Assembly (NCBI RefSeq): GCF_030816475.1
Contig: NZ_JAUSXF010000001.1
Coordinates: forward strand, 3,472,001 to 3,536,000
Source of the DNA: Arthrobacter pascens
Lineage (GTDB): Bacteria; Actinomycetota; Actinomycetes; Actinomycetales; Micrococcaceae
DNA length: 64,000 bases
Reading direction: 5' to 3'
Shown: positions 36,001 to 43,574 of the stretch, one piece after another
Layout of the letters: every line of letters starts with the position of its first letter
Position numbering within the stretch: the stretch's first letter is position 1
Program-made: the position numbers and the translations under genes
The notes under the pieces: generated by a model
The model's input: only the letters and a program-made list of their open reading frames with translations
What the model was told of the DNA's origin: nothing
Database searches by the model: none

Positions 36001-36053
36001 TCGCGCACGAAGCGGTCCAGGCGGACTTCCGTGATCCGGCGGTCGTCATGCAA
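33021..36053 (-). CDS. Alpha-mannosidase, glycoside hydrolase family 38
   Basis: 1010 residues from ATG 36053 (AGAGGG upstream). The catalytic domain starts near residue 260 with the GH38 zinc motif ATGHAHIDSAWLWPVRET, followed by GGMWVESDTNMPGGEA containing the nucleophile-region Asp and WLPDSFGYSAALPQI; C-terminal beta domains fill 600-1010. Retaining enzyme hydrolysing alpha-mannosides. No signal peptide, so it is cytoplasmic and would act on imported mannosides. A stand-alone gene with its own promoter region (36054-36187: TTGGTT, 17 bases, TAGATT on the minus strand, and a TGGAAACGATGATCCA imperfect palindrome). Confidence 0.93.
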   Translation of the reverse strand: MHDDRRITEVRLDRFVRERITPAVYSRSVPLSLSSWDAPDEPVTVLEALRHDFVQQEHGAAWGKPWGTKWLRLRGDVPETWGTEPDTAVEIVVDLGFTTEVPGFQCEGIAWRPDGTIIKAISPRNQYIPLKLLGSGMSVDFYVEAAANPDVAQGWTFAAMPYGDKATAGTAPQYRLGAIAIAELNQSVWELQQDIWSLAGLMHELPTEQPRRHEILRALERMMDVMDPDNIAGTAAAGREVLAEVLSRPAYASAHQLVATGHAHIDSAWLWPVRETIRKCARTFSNVVALMDENPGFVFSCSSAQQLAWVKEYYPELFARIREKVKAGQFIPVGGMWVESDTNMPGGEAMARQFLEGKSFFLEEFGVECREAWLPDSFGYSAALPQIVKSAGSRWFLTQKISWNQINRMPHHTFIWEGIDGTRLFTHFPPVDSYNSELSARDLAHAERNYRDHGRGNTSLVPFGYGDGGGGPTREMLAAARRAADLEGSPRVRIGSAESFFTQAEEEYKAPPVWVGEMYLELHRGTYTSQAQTKRGNRRSEHLLREAELWCATAAIRSGGSFTYPAAELKRLWRLVLMQQFHDILPGSSIAWVHQDAERNYAAIGGGLEGIISQAAASILGAGQREFLLNAAPHARHGVPALAAGEPVVAIQPVEATEAAGGYVLDNGIIRAVLDADGLITSLTDYASGREAIAPGQRGNLLELYRDTPNEWDAWDIDEFYRRNVTPLSEARSIRLVRDSGTAVVVVERLAGSSNITQRIALEAGGSSLTITTAVDWQEREKLLKLGFALDVRADRSASETQFGHVFRPTHVNTSWEAAKFEICAHRWIHVAEPGYGVAVSNSSTYGHDVTRSIREDDGGTTTTVRLSLLRAPKFPDPAADRGHHELTVTIRPGAGIAEAVEEGYRTNLAPRVVRGAAPVAPLFSVDNPALVIEAVKLAEDGSGDAIVRLYESWGQRSAGVLSANFPVKGIQATDLLERPGEAPGVAAGEDGTVELSLRPFQLVTLRFRR

Positions 36054-36187
36054 AATAAGCCCTCTTTAATGCTTGAAACGGAAGTACCTGAAAGTGGATC
36101 ATCGTTTCCATTCGATGGATAAAATCTACCGTTCCCTAGACCAATAACCAAGCATCGCGACAACGTGCCGGGCCCCGGTGCATGGTT

Positions 36188-37078
36188 CTAGCCCTGAAGC
36201 CTGACGGGAACGGAGGCTGCGGAGGGGAGAGTGATCCTGCGCTGCCCGGCGTAGATGTTCAGGCTGGTGCCCCGGCTGAATCCGGCCAGTGTTATCCCGC
36301 TGGCTTCGGCCAGTTCCACGGCAAGGCTGGAGGGTGCGCTGACAGCCGCCAGGACCGGGATGCCGGCAAGGGCTGCCTTCTGTACCAGCTCGAATGACGC
36401 ACGGCCCGATACTTGCAGCACCAGTCCGGAGAGCGGAAGGAGCCGTTCACGCAGAGCCCAGCCCACCACTTTGTCCACGGCATTATGGCGTCCAACGTCC
36501 TCGCGGAGGCACAAAAGCTCCACGCCGCCGTCGTCACTAATCCTGAACAGGCCGGCGGCGTGCACTCCCCCGGTGACGTCGAAAACTGCCTGCGCAGCAC
36601 GGAGGCGTTCCGGCAACGATGCCAGTACGTCGGCGCGCACGGTGACGGGGTCCGCAGCGGGACTGTAGTGGGATGACTTACGGACGGCGTCGATGGAATC
36701 CGTGCCGCAGATGCCGCAGGAACTGGAGGTGTAAACATTCCGGCCGGTTTCCGGGAGCCGGACATCCGGACGCAGCTGGGCCTCCACCACGTTGAACGTC
36801 TGGACGCCGTTTTCGTCCTCCCCGGCGCAGAACCGCAGTGATACCAGCTGCTCCGGTTCCCAGACGATCCCCTCGGACACCAGGAAGCCGGCCACGAGGT
36901 CAAAATCGTCGCCGGGAGTGCGCATGGTCACGGAAAAAGAGAGGGTGCCGAGCCGGATTTCCAGCGGTTCCTCAACAGCCAGTACGTCCTCACGGTGCCG
37001 CACCGGGAACTCCAATGCGTTAGGAGAACCGTCAAGGACGTACTTGTGCACCTTGCGGCGCTGGGTTACGCGGCCCAT
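36188..37078 (-). CDS. fdhD: Formate dehydrogenase accessory sulfurtransferase FdhD
   Basis: Passes sulfur to the molybdenum cofactor of formate dehydrogenase. 296 residues. Motifs: SSSCGICGTDSI with the two conserved cysteines near residue 120, TGGVHAAGLF, REDVGRHNAVDKVVGWAL, SGRASFELVQKA and the terminal GFSRGTSLNIYAG. No formate dehydrogenase gene is in the window; the target probably lies elsewhere. Same strand as moeA, DUF6457 and mobA, 123 bases downstream of moeA. Confidence 0.95.
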   Translation of the reverse strand: MGRVTQRRKVHKYVLDGSPNALEFPVRHREDVLAVEEPLEIRLGTLSFSVTMRTPGDDFDLVAGFLVSEGIVWEPEQLVSLRFCAGEDENGVQTFNVVEAQLRPDVRLPETGRNVYTSSSCGICGTDSIDAVRKSSHYSPAADPVTVRADVLASLPERLRAAQAVFDVTGGVHAAGLFRISDDGGVELLCLREDVGRHNAVDKVVGWALRERLLPLSGLVLQVSGRASFELVQKAALAGIPVLAAVSAPSSLAVELAEASGITLAGFSRGTSLNIYAGQRRITLPSAASVPVRLQG

Positions 37079-37201
37079 ACGGTATCCGCCACCCTGGGCG
37101 CTAAGGCTGCAGGAGCACTCCGGGACGTGCAGGCCTGGCCGGTATTCCTGTTCATCTCTCCATCATTGCAAGCCTCAGGCGGGTATGCCAGCGGCGCCGG
37201 C

Positions 37202-38632
37202 TCAGCCCAGCAGGGCGCTCCAGTCGACCGGGCCGGCCGGGGCCGCGGGCTTTCCCGCCGACTTGGCGTCCGTGCGTGCCGCGGTTCTGGATGCGGCCTT
37301 GGCTTTGGCCCTCGCGCCGGCCGCCTCCGGGACCGGGACGGGCGGGCCCCAGGGCAGCGCGAACGCCGGCACGGGCTCACCCAGCTGCACGCCGTGGGGC
37401 GGAACAATCATCACGCCGTCGGCGGATGCCAGCCCCCGCATCATGCCCGGTCCAGTGTGCTGGGCCGGTGACGCCATGCCGTAGAGCAGGCGGAAGGGCA
37501 TCAGCCGTGTCCGGCCGGGATCGGGCTCGATGGTGGTTCCGGACGGGACCTCCTGCACAGGAGGCATCTTTCCGTGTCCCAAAGCCGCCAGCAAGGGCTC
37601 GCCGACCGTGGAAAGCGCCATCATGGCAGCCAACGGGTTTCCCGGCAGTCCCAGGACAAATCGTCCGTCCGGAAGTTCGGCCAGGACAACGGGGTGGCCT
37701 GGCCGCATGGCTACCCCGTCGATGATGAGCCGCCCGCCCAGTTCGGCCACTGCCTGGCGCAGGTGGTCTGTTCCGGAGCGGCCAGTGCCGCCTGTGGTGA
37801 TGACGACGTCGGCAGGCAGGACAGCTGGCACCGGGACTCCCGCGCCTTCCGGCTCCGGCGCGCCGGAAGCCAGGGCGACGTCTTCCAGGCCGTTCAGCCA
37901 CTCCTCATAGGAGTCGCCAATCTTTTCCTGTCCGCCCATAATGCCGCCAAGCATCTCCACCACCGCCGGCAGCTGGTGACTGAAAGTGTCCCGCACCTTT
38001 CCCGGCTCCGGCAGTCCCTTGGAAACCACCTCGGAACCCGTGAGAAGGAGTTTCACCAGGGGCTTTCCCTGCACCAGCAGCGCATCGTGGCCTGCCAGCG
38101 CCGCAAGTGCCAGGTGCGCCGGATTAAGGCGTATCCCGACCTTCACCAGCACTTCCCCTTGGCTGGCCTCCTCAGCCGCCTTGCGGATGTGCTGGCCGTT
38201 CCGCGGCTCACCCGGCCTGGCGGTGCCGCCGGTCATGAGCACCGGCAGTCCGTCGTCGTCGGTGCCCAGCACGGCATTTTCGCTGCGGAGCACTGCCTTG
38301 GCCCCGGGCGGGATCAGGCCGCCCGTCACAATGGGGCTTGCCTCATGGGGCGCCAGCCGGTGTCCTGCCTCCGCCAGGATCCAGGGGCCGCTGCCGTTGA
38401 CCGCCCAGCCGTCCATCGCCGAGGACGCGTAGTGCGGCATATCCTGCAGGGCAGTGATGTCTTCAGCCAGGATCCTCCCCAACGCATGCTGCAAAGGAAC
38501 CCTCCCGGCCGGGATGGGAGTGGCGGCCTCAAAGGCGACGGTCCGGGCTTCCTCCCAGGTGTGGGCCAAATGCCTTGCCGGAGTTTGCTCGGTTTCCGGA
38601 TGATCCGGTGCGTCGCCGGGGTCTGCTGTCAT
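37202..38632 (-). CDS. moeA: Molybdopterin molybdenumtransferase MoeA
   Basis: Inserts molybdate into adenylylated molybdopterin. 476 residues. N-terminal LGRILAEDITALQDMPHYASSAMDGWAV, then the MPT-binding domain motif VVITTGGTGRSGTDHLRQ near residue 280, and LPGNPLAAMMAL; domain IV at the end. About 45 extra Ala/Lys-rich residues follow the normal C-terminus. Start ATG 38632 overlaps the DUF6457 stop (ATGA), so it is translationally coupled. Confidence 0.93.
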   Translation of the reverse strand: MTADPGDAPDHPETEQTPARHLAHTWEEARTVAFEAATPIPAGRVPLQHALGRILAEDITALQDMPHYASSAMDGWAVNGSGPWILAEAGHRLAPHEASPIVTGGLIPPGAKAVLRSENAVLGTDDDGLPVLMTGGTARPGEPRNGQHIRKAAEEASQGEVLVKVGIRLNPAHLALAALAGHDALLVQGKPLVKLLLTGSEVVSKGLPEPGKVRDTFSHQLPAVVEMLGGIMGGQEKIGDSYEEWLNGLEDVALASGAPEPEGAGVPVPAVLPADVVITTGGTGRSGTDHLRQAVAELGGRLIIDGVAMRPGHPVVLAELPDGRFVLGLPGNPLAAMMALSTVGEPLLAALGHGKMPPVQEVPSGTTIEPDPGRTRLMPFRLLYGMASPAQHTGPGMMRGLASADGVMIVPPHGVQLGEPVPAFALPWGPPVPVPEAAGARAKAKAASRTAARTDAKSAGKPAAPAGPVDWSALLG

Positions 38633-38922
38633 TCGCCGGGAGCCCCGGCGGCTTCAGCATCGTACTCGGAGGCAAGGGCGCGCGCCACGTCCATCGCGGC
38701 GGCCATGGAGGCGGCATCTGTGGCCTGCCCCGATCCGGAGGCCAGTCCGGCTGCGAAACCTGCGATGAATGTCGTCAAGGGCGCGGCCGGCCGGACTACG
38801 GCGTGGGCAGCCACGCCGGCGAGTGCGAGGATCGCGTTGACGTCCAGCTGGACGTCTTCGAGCTCATAAGCCTGAAGTAACGACCTGCACCATTCCTCCA
38901 GCGTCTCATCCTGGCTTTTCAC
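38629..38922 (-). CDS. DUF6457 protein of the molybdenum-cofactor cluster
   Basis: 97 residues. Small helical protein: LEEWCRSLLQAYELEDVQLD at the N-terminus and APLTTFIAGFAAGLASG in the middle, matching DUF6457, which is regularly found next to fdhD, mobA and moeA in actinobacteria. Stop overlaps moeA start. Role unknown, but genomic context ties it to molybdoenzyme maturation. Confidence 0.85.
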   Translation of the reverse strand: MKSQDETLEEWCRSLLQAYELEDVQLDVNAILALAGVAAHAVVRPAAPLTTFIAGFAAGLASGSGQATDAASMAAAMDVARALASEYDAEAAGAPGE

Positions 38923-38956
38923 GCTCTGCCTCCCAAATCAACTGCGGCCGCGCTGG

Positions 38957-39595
38957 TCAGGAACCGGGGCGTGGTTCCTGGCTGGCCACTCCAAGTGCGG
39001 CGGCATCATCCCAGGTGTCCACGTCTTCGGTGGAGCCGGCCGGGACGGTGACCAGCTGCACGTCCAGACTAGCAAGGAGTGTCCTCACAGAACCGTTGGT
39101 TAACGCCCCCCTGGACGCAAGGTCCTGCACGGAGCGTTGTAGCGCGGCTGTGCTATAAAAGCCCACCAAGGGCTGGAGGCGGCCGTCTGGGGAGACTGCC
39201 ATGACGCCGTCCGAACCTGCCATGCCTGTTTCCTGGGGCTGGATCGCCTTGGCCAAGGCCTGCACGGCGGCAGCGACATTGGGCATGTCGCAGGCGAGAA
39301 CCAGCGTAAAGGGGCGTGCGTGGCCCGTCTGCGCCAGCGCCGCCAGCCCGGCTCCGACGGCGGCGGCCGGCCCGGCGAACGGCGGATCCTCCCGGCAGCT
39401 GAGCACACCGGTCGGAAGGACCCCCGATTCCGGGCCCACGACGACAAGTCCGGCGGCACCGCCCGCAGCGTCGAGGGCGCGCTGTAGCAGGCTGGTGCCG
39501 TCGTAGACCAAACTCTGCTTGGGGATCCCGCCCAGCCGCGAGGAACGGCCACCCGCGAGAATCACTGCATCAAATTCCAAGGTGTCACGCTCCAC
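38957..39595 (-). CDS. mobA: Molybdenum cofactor guanylyltransferase-like protein MobA
   Basis: NTP transferase attaching GMP (or CMP) to the cofactor. 212 residues. N-terminal nucleotide-binding VILAGGRSSRLGGIPKQSL, where the usual Lys of the GxxxRxGxxK motif aligns to IPKQ, and the metal-binding LVLACDMPNVAAAV. Thirty-four bases upstream of DUF6457 in the same operon. Whether GMP or CMP is transferred cannot be decided. Confidence 0.9.
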   Translation of the reverse strand: MERDTLEFDAVILAGGRSSRLGGIPKQSLVYDGTSLLQRALDAAGGAAGLVVVGPESGVLPTGVLSCREDPPFAGPAAAVGAGLAALAQTGHARPFTLVLACDMPNVAAAVQALAKAIQPQETGMAGSDGVMAVSPDGRLQPLVGFYSTAALQRSVQDLASRGALTNGSVRTLLASLDVQLVTVPAGSTEDVDTWDDAAALGVASQEPRPGS

Positions 39596-39698
39596 GGTCC
39601 AAGCCTAGCGGGGCTGGCGCAACGCGACGTGCCAGCTCAGGTCCGCAAGTGCAAGCTCCGCAAAGTCAGCCCTCAGCCCGGACCCCGCAGCTCAGGGA

Positions 39699-40199
39699 TC
39701 AGGCTGCCCGTTCAGGCAGCAGGAAAGGATCCCAGGCAGGAGTCGGCTTCTCCAGCTCCTTGATCTGCCAGATGGTCCCATGCGGGGGCTCGGGGACGAA
39801 CCGCAGCTTCCAGCCCATCTCACCAGGGGTATGGTCGCCTTTGGCGTTATTGCAGCGCAGGCAGGCAGCGACCAGGTTTTCCCAAGAATCAGCACCTCCC
39901 CGTGACTTGGGGTGCACATGGTCAATGGTGTGGGCAGCCTTGCCGCAGTAGGCGCAGCGGTGGCCGTCCCTGCGAAGCACACCCCGCCGGCTGACCGCAG
40001 TGCTCTGGTTGTATCTCGGACGAATGTAGCGGTTCAGGAGAATCACGGACGGGCGGCCCAGTATCTCCTGAGGTCCCACCACAGGGTCCTCGCCTTCGGC
40101 CACCACGCTTGCCTTGCCGGTCAGCACAAGCACCAGCGCCCGGCGGAAGGTGATAACCGCCAGCGGTTCATATCCAGCATTCAGAACGAGAGTGCGCAT
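39699..40199 (-). CDS. HNH endonuclease-family protein
   Basis: 166 residues from ATG 40199 with GAGG eight bases before. It starts MRTLVLNAGYEPL, a conserved actinobacterial form. Two CxxC pairs (CAYCGK and CLRCNN) form the zinc site around the HNH core TIDHVHPKSRGGADSWENLV near residue 100. Widely conserved single-gene protein; its DNA target is not known. Confidence 0.92.
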   Translation of the reverse strand: MRTLVLNAGYEPLAVITFRRALVLVLTGKASVVAEGEDPVVGPQEILGRPSVILLNRYIRPRYNQSTAVSRRGVLRRDGHRCAYCGKAAHTIDHVHPKSRGGADSWENLVAACLRCNNAKGDHTPGEMGWKLRFVPEPPHGTIWQIKELEKPTPAWDPFLLPERAA

Positions 40200-40394
40200 G
40201 CACATACCTCTTCACGGCCGCACCCGTCAGGGGCACGAGGGCCGGCTGCCCCCGGCATGTCCGGGCTATGGATCGACACCACAAGAGTAAACAAAGAAAC
40301 GCAGGATCGGGTAATCGACGGTCACCGGGCACCCGTGTCGGTTGCCCTCCCCCGACGGACTCCGGTCGGACTACGACCGAATGAGGGCAAAAGC

Positions 40395-40426
40395 AAAGGA
40401 CTCCCGCCGCGAGGCAGGAGTCCTTT
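40395..40426 (-). terminator. Terminator after the first NlpC/P60 gene
   Basis: AAAGGACTCC (40395-40404) pairs perfectly with GGAGTCCTTT (40417-40426) around a 12-base loop. On the minus strand it is followed by GCTTTTGC, a weak T-run. It lies 20 bases beyond the stop of the NlpC/P60 gene. Confidence 0.65.
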
Positions 40427-40445
40427 GAAGCGCTGGCTTGGTGTC

Positions 40446-41174
40446 TTAGCTGACGCGGATGAAGACGGGGCCGGAACCGACGTATGCGCTGAAAACAACA
40501 GTCTGGTTACCGTTGTAGCCGCCGTGCACTGCCATGCCGTTACCCGCATAGACAGCGATGTGGGCCATGCCTGCTCCGCCGTCGGCGTAGTAGATCAGGT
40601 CGCCCGGCTGAGCCTCGGCGGCGCTTACGGTGCGGCCCAGGGACAGGTAGCCTGCAGGCCAGTCGTGGAAGTGGATACCCACGGCGGCAAGTGCGTTGGT
40701 CACCAGCATCGTGCAGTCCTGGTGGACGCCAAGCTGTGCGTAGGCCGCGGCCAGGATGGCCTGGCCCTTGCTGCTGGCAGCGACAGCGCCGGTGGTCTCT
40801 GCAGCTGCCACCTTGATGGCTGCCACAGGCTTTGCGGCTTCGGCAACGGGCGCGGGGGCCTCGACGACCGGAGCCGGCGTGGTGGTGACTGCGGGCTTCT
40901 CGTAGGAGATGGCAATGGTGGAAGCAGCGGAAATGGTGGCCGGTGCGGCCTCTACTTCTACGTTGGAGGTGGGGGCGGATTCACGCTGAACGTTGGTGTC
41001 TGCGGCGTTGGCAGCGATACCGCTGGTCAGGACGAGACCGGACGCGGCCGCGATCACCGCGGCCTGGCGGCCCATGCCACCGGCGTTGTCGCCGACTGCC
41101 TTGGCAATGACAGCAAGCGAGTTGGTCCTGGTGACCTCGGCGCGGTGCCGTGCAACAGTTGCACGAGTAGTCAT
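40446..41174 (-). CDS. NlpC/P60-family cell wall hydrolase, signal-peptide bearing
   Basis: 242 residues from ATG 41174 (AGAGAG upstream). A long positively charged N-terminus precedes a hydrophobic segment GRQAAVIAAASGLVLTSG ending ANAAD, a probable Sec signal. A Pro/Ala/Thr linker leads to the C-terminal NlpC/P60 domain with catalytic Cys in HQDCTMLV and His in GMAHIAVYAG. It is more divergent than the paralogue at 41338 (CTML instead of CSGF). No riboswitch directly upstream; a 163-base gap containing a hairpin separates it from that paralogue. Confidence 0.85.
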   Translation of the reverse strand: MTTRATVARHRAEVTRTNSLAVIAKAVGDNAGGMGRQAAVIAAASGLVLTSGIAANAADTNVQRESAPTSNVEVEAAPATISAASTIAISYEKPAVTTTPAPVVEAPAPVAEAAKPVAAIKVAAAETTGAVAASSKGQAILAAAYAQLGVHQDCTMLVTNALAAVGIHFHDWPAGYLSLGRTVSAAEAQPGDLIYYADGGAGMAHIAVYAGNGMAVHGGYNGNQTVVFSAYVGSGPVFIRVS

Positions 41175-41228
41175 TATTTCTCTCTTTCGATTTCCTTAGG
41201 ACCGCGTGAGCAGCCGCAGGGCTTTGGA

Positions 41229-41259
41229 CGTGCCGGCATCTTGGGGGTACGCCGGCACG
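41229..41259 (-). terminator. Hairpin between the two NlpC/P60 genes
   Basis: CGTGCCGGC (41229-41237) and GCCGGCACG (41251-41259) form a perfect GC-rich stem with a 13-base loop. No T-run follows on either strand, so termination is uncertain; an mRNA-stabilising or attenuating role in the two-gene unit is an alternative. Confidence 0.45.
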
Positions 41260-41337
41260 CCCCGAACGGGGATTTAGCGGAAGGTATTTCTAGCGAAGAA
41301 GTGGTTCTTGTGGAGCCAGCATGGAGCTCCGGGAGAG

Positions 41338-42072
41338 CTACTGCAGGGTGAAGAACGAGGAGGTACCGGTGGCAGTCACCTGCGTCAACAGGGTGCCCTG
41401 TGACGGGTTGAGCGCGCTGATCATCATGCCGTTGCCGACGTAGATGCCGACATGGGCGCCGCCATTCTGCATGACCAGGTCACCGGGAGCGGGTGTTGAG
41501 GTCGGCTTCATGGCCGTCCAGGCGTTGGTACGGGGAATGCTGATGCCCGCTTGGGCGTAGACCCACTGGGCGAAGCCCGAGCAGTCCCAGCCGTTGGGAG
41601 TGGTGCCGCCCCAGAGGTAGGGGTGGCCGATGCCTGTGTACGCGATTGCTGCCAGGCCCGATGCCGCAGCCGACGACACAGCGCCTGTAAGCTTGCCCGC
41701 GGCTGTCGCCTCAGAGGTGCTGGCTGCGCCGGTCTCCGAGGCCGCGGACTGAGCCCGGACGGCTTGGACCTTTGGCGCGGGCGCGGTCTTCACCACTGGC
41801 CGCTCGAAGGAGACAAGGGCCGTGGGTGCAGCAGTTACCGCAAGTGCAGCCTGGGCTGAACCGGACTCAGCGGACGCGGATACGCCAGCGGCGCCGTCCG
41901 TTGCGTTGGCCGGAAGCCCCATGCTCAGGATCAGACCTGAGGCAGCTGCAATAACTGCAGCCTGGCGACCGACGGTCCCGGCATTTGCACTAACTGCGCT
42001 GGACACATGGCCCAAAGGGTTGGTACGAACCGTTTGCGCGCGGTGGCGCGCAGCATTGTGGCGTGAAGACAC
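41338..42072 (-). CDS. NlpC/P60 endopeptidase under c-di-AMP riboswitch
   Basis: 244 residues from GTG 42072 (GGGAGAGG eight bases upstream); a TTG reading from 42090 would fall inside the riboswitch. N-terminus resembles the paralogue at 40446 (RHRAQTVRTNPL and GRQAAVIAAASGLIL). The C-terminal domain has the canonical HPYLWGGTTPNGWDCSGFAQWV with catalytic Cys and the His of GGAHVGIYVGNG. Cleaves peptidoglycan stem peptides outside the cell. Expression should fall when c-di-AMP is high. Confidence 0.92.
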   Translation of the reverse strand: MSSRHNAARHRAQTVRTNPLGHVSSAVSANAGTVGRQAAVIAAASGLILSMGLPANATDGAAGVSASAESGSAQAALAVTAAPTALVSFERPVVKTAPAPKVQAVRAQSAASETGAASTSEATAAGKLTGAVSSAAASGLAAIAYTGIGHPYLWGGTTPNGWDCSGFAQWVYAQAGISIPRTNAWTAMKPTSTPAPGDLVMQNGGAHVGIYVGNGMMISALNPSQGTLLTQVTATGTSSFFTLQ

Positions 42073-42089
42073 GAAGGTAGCCTCTCCCA

Positions 42090-42262
42090 ATGCCTGCGAG
42101 GTGAGCTGTCGGATTCGGATGGGAGTTCACCCGGCCGCGCCGCTTCCTGGGAAGCTTTGCGACTTAACCCCAAGGCCTTCTTATCGAAGACCAAAATTGG
42201 TTCCCCCGCCCCTGCCAGACGATGTCATGCGAACGGACCTTGAGCGGTGGCAGAGCTAGGCA
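42090..42262 (-). promoter_or_regulatory. ydaO/yuaA-type c-di-AMP riboswitch
   Basis: The minus strand carries the aptamer hallmarks in order: CTGGCAGGGGCGGGGGAACC (rc near 42207-42226), CCTTGGGGTTAAGTCGC, and the 3' CCGAATCCGACAGCTCACCT followed by CGCAGGCA. These match the conserved ydaO core known upstream of wall hydrolases in actinobacteria. It ends about 18 bases before the NlpC/P60 start codon, so control of translation or of transcription just before the ribosome site is expected. Boundaries are approximate. Confidence 0.9.
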
Positions 42263-42275
42263 ATCCACTCAAGAA

Positions 42276-42335
42276 CGTCAACTTCGGAAAAGTTGACGCG
42301 CTTTAGACGGTACAGCAGTTTGGATCGAATGTCAC
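42276..42335 (-). promoter_or_regulatory. Possible promoter and hairpin upstream of the first riboswitch
   Basis: GTGACA (42335-42330) and TACCGT (42312-42307) are 17 bases apart on the minus strand, fitting TAnnnT-type actinobacterial promoters. Just downstream CGTCAACTT (42276-42284) and AAGTTGACG (42290-42298) form a perfect 9-bp hairpin followed by TTCTT on the minus strand. The hairpin may end transcripts of the upstream M23 gene or be the first element of the riboswitch leader. Confidence 0.4.
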
Positions 42336-42384
42336 ATTCAGGTCACGGCATGTCACAAGGATTCGATAGTTGTCCATCATTTAC

Positions 42385-43206
42385 TCAGAGCCAGCCCATG
42401 GGATCGACAACTTCGCCATTGACCTGGACCTCGAAATGCAGGTGGCAGCCGGTGGAGGCGCCGGTGGTGCCGCTGAGTGCCACAACCTCGCCGCGGCTGA
42501 CCGTCTGGCCAACCTTCACATTGAAGGACGAGAGGTGGTTATACGTAGTTTCGAGGCCGTTTCCGTGATCCACAACGATGCGGTTGCCGCCGCCGAACTG
42601 GTGCCAGCCGGCAAAAGTCACCGTGCCGCTGGCCGCCGCCAGGACTGATGTGCCGCACTGGGCCACAAAGTCCTGGCCCCGGTGAAAGTCACCGCTGCCG
42701 CCGGTAATCGGGCTGACCCGGTAGCCGAAGGGGGAGGCCGTGACCAGGTGGGCGAGCGGAGCGCCCAAGGTGCCTGCGGAGGCGGCGCGGGTGATGGAAC
42801 CCACCGACTGGGCACTCAGCAACTGCTTGAGTTTTCCGTCGGGATCACCGAGCGTCACCACTGAGGAACGGCTGAAATCGATCTTTGCTGCTGCCTCGGC
42901 GGAGATTTCCGGCTGGGCAACAGAGGCTGCCAGCGCGGTCTGGCCGGGCAGGGGGGTCGCCATGACGCTTCCGGTGGCCGGAACGGTAACGGTGAGGACC
43001 AGGCCAGCGGCCGCGAGGGCCACCCCGGCTTTCTGGCCAATGCCGCTGGCAGCGGCAAAATCTGTGATTTGCCTGAAAGGACCCCGGCGTCTTCGCGCAT
43101 CCCGTTGCGGATCGCGGGGCCTGTCCGCGGCAACGACTTCGGCGACCGGTGGCGCCGAAGGGGGGCCCACCGCACGACGGCGGCCCCTGGAATTTTGCAT
43201 GGTCAA
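42385..43206 (-). CDS. M23-family peptidoglycan endopeptidase under c-di-AMP riboswitch
   Basis: 273 residues from TTG 43206 (GAGAGGA seven bases upstream); ATG 43200 is an alternative but lies 13 bases from that site. A basic N-terminus and hydrophobic segment AGVALAAAGLVLTVTVPATG suggest a signal or anchor. The C-terminal lysostaphin-like domain shows FHRGQDFVAQCG (first zinc His-Asp), TYNHLSSF and GCHLHFEVQVNG. Zinc endopeptidase acting on the wall. Confidence 0.92.
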   Translation of the reverse strand: MTMQNSRGRRRAVGPPSAPPVAEVVAADRPRDPQRDARRRRGPFRQITDFAAASGIGQKAGVALAAAGLVLTVTVPATGSVMATPLPGQTALAASVAQPEISAEAAAKIDFSRSSVVTLGDPDGKLKQLLSAQSVGSITRAASAGTLGAPLAHLVTASPFGYRVSPITGGSGDFHRGQDFVAQCGTSVLAAASGTVTFAGWHQFGGGNRIVVDHGNGLETTYNHLSSFNVKVGQTVSRGEVVALSGTTGASTGCHLHFEVQVNGEVVDPMGWL

Positions 43207-43222
43207 GTAGGGTTCCTCTCTG

Positions 43223-43436
43223 GATAGCCTGCGAAGTTAGCTGTCGGATTCGGGTCAGAGAGTACAAAGACCCGGTCCGCCGTAAGCAAGCTTCGGCGCA
43301 GAAATATCCCGTGAGGATCTTCCCTGGAAGAGGCTTGCTGCTGACGGACTTCACCCCAAGGCGGCCCGAAGACTGCCGGTTGTGGTTCCCCCGCCTCTGC
43401 CAGTTGATGATTCGTACACCTGATCTGCTGGCAGAG
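43223..43436 (-). promoter_or_regulatory. Second ydaO/yuaA-type c-di-AMP riboswitch
   Basis: On the minus strand: CTGGCAGAGGCGGGGGAACC (near 43384-43403), CCGCCTTGGGGTGAAGTCCG, then CCGAATCCGACAGCTAACTT and CGCAGGCTATCC. The core is nearly identical to the riboswitch at 42090-42262, with a longer variable arm. It lies immediately before the M23 gene. The remaining 43437-43574 contain nothing I can assign apart from two copies of TCCGTTAT. Confidence 0.9.
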
Positions 43437-43574
43437 TTCGGCTCCAGATCAAGTAACGCTTTAGTATCGACGCTTGGTGGTCAACTATAGGCGATTTAGG
43501 CGCACAGTAACAATTCCGTTATCTTTGACACAATCCCCAACAGCTCCGTTATTTTGTCCGCCGAATGGGCTTTT

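Noticed and set aside
36054..36187. LacI-type operator before the alpha-mannosidase gene
   Set aside because: TGGAAACGATGATCCA is only partly symmetric and there is no neighbouring regulator; kept only as a remark in the gene entry.
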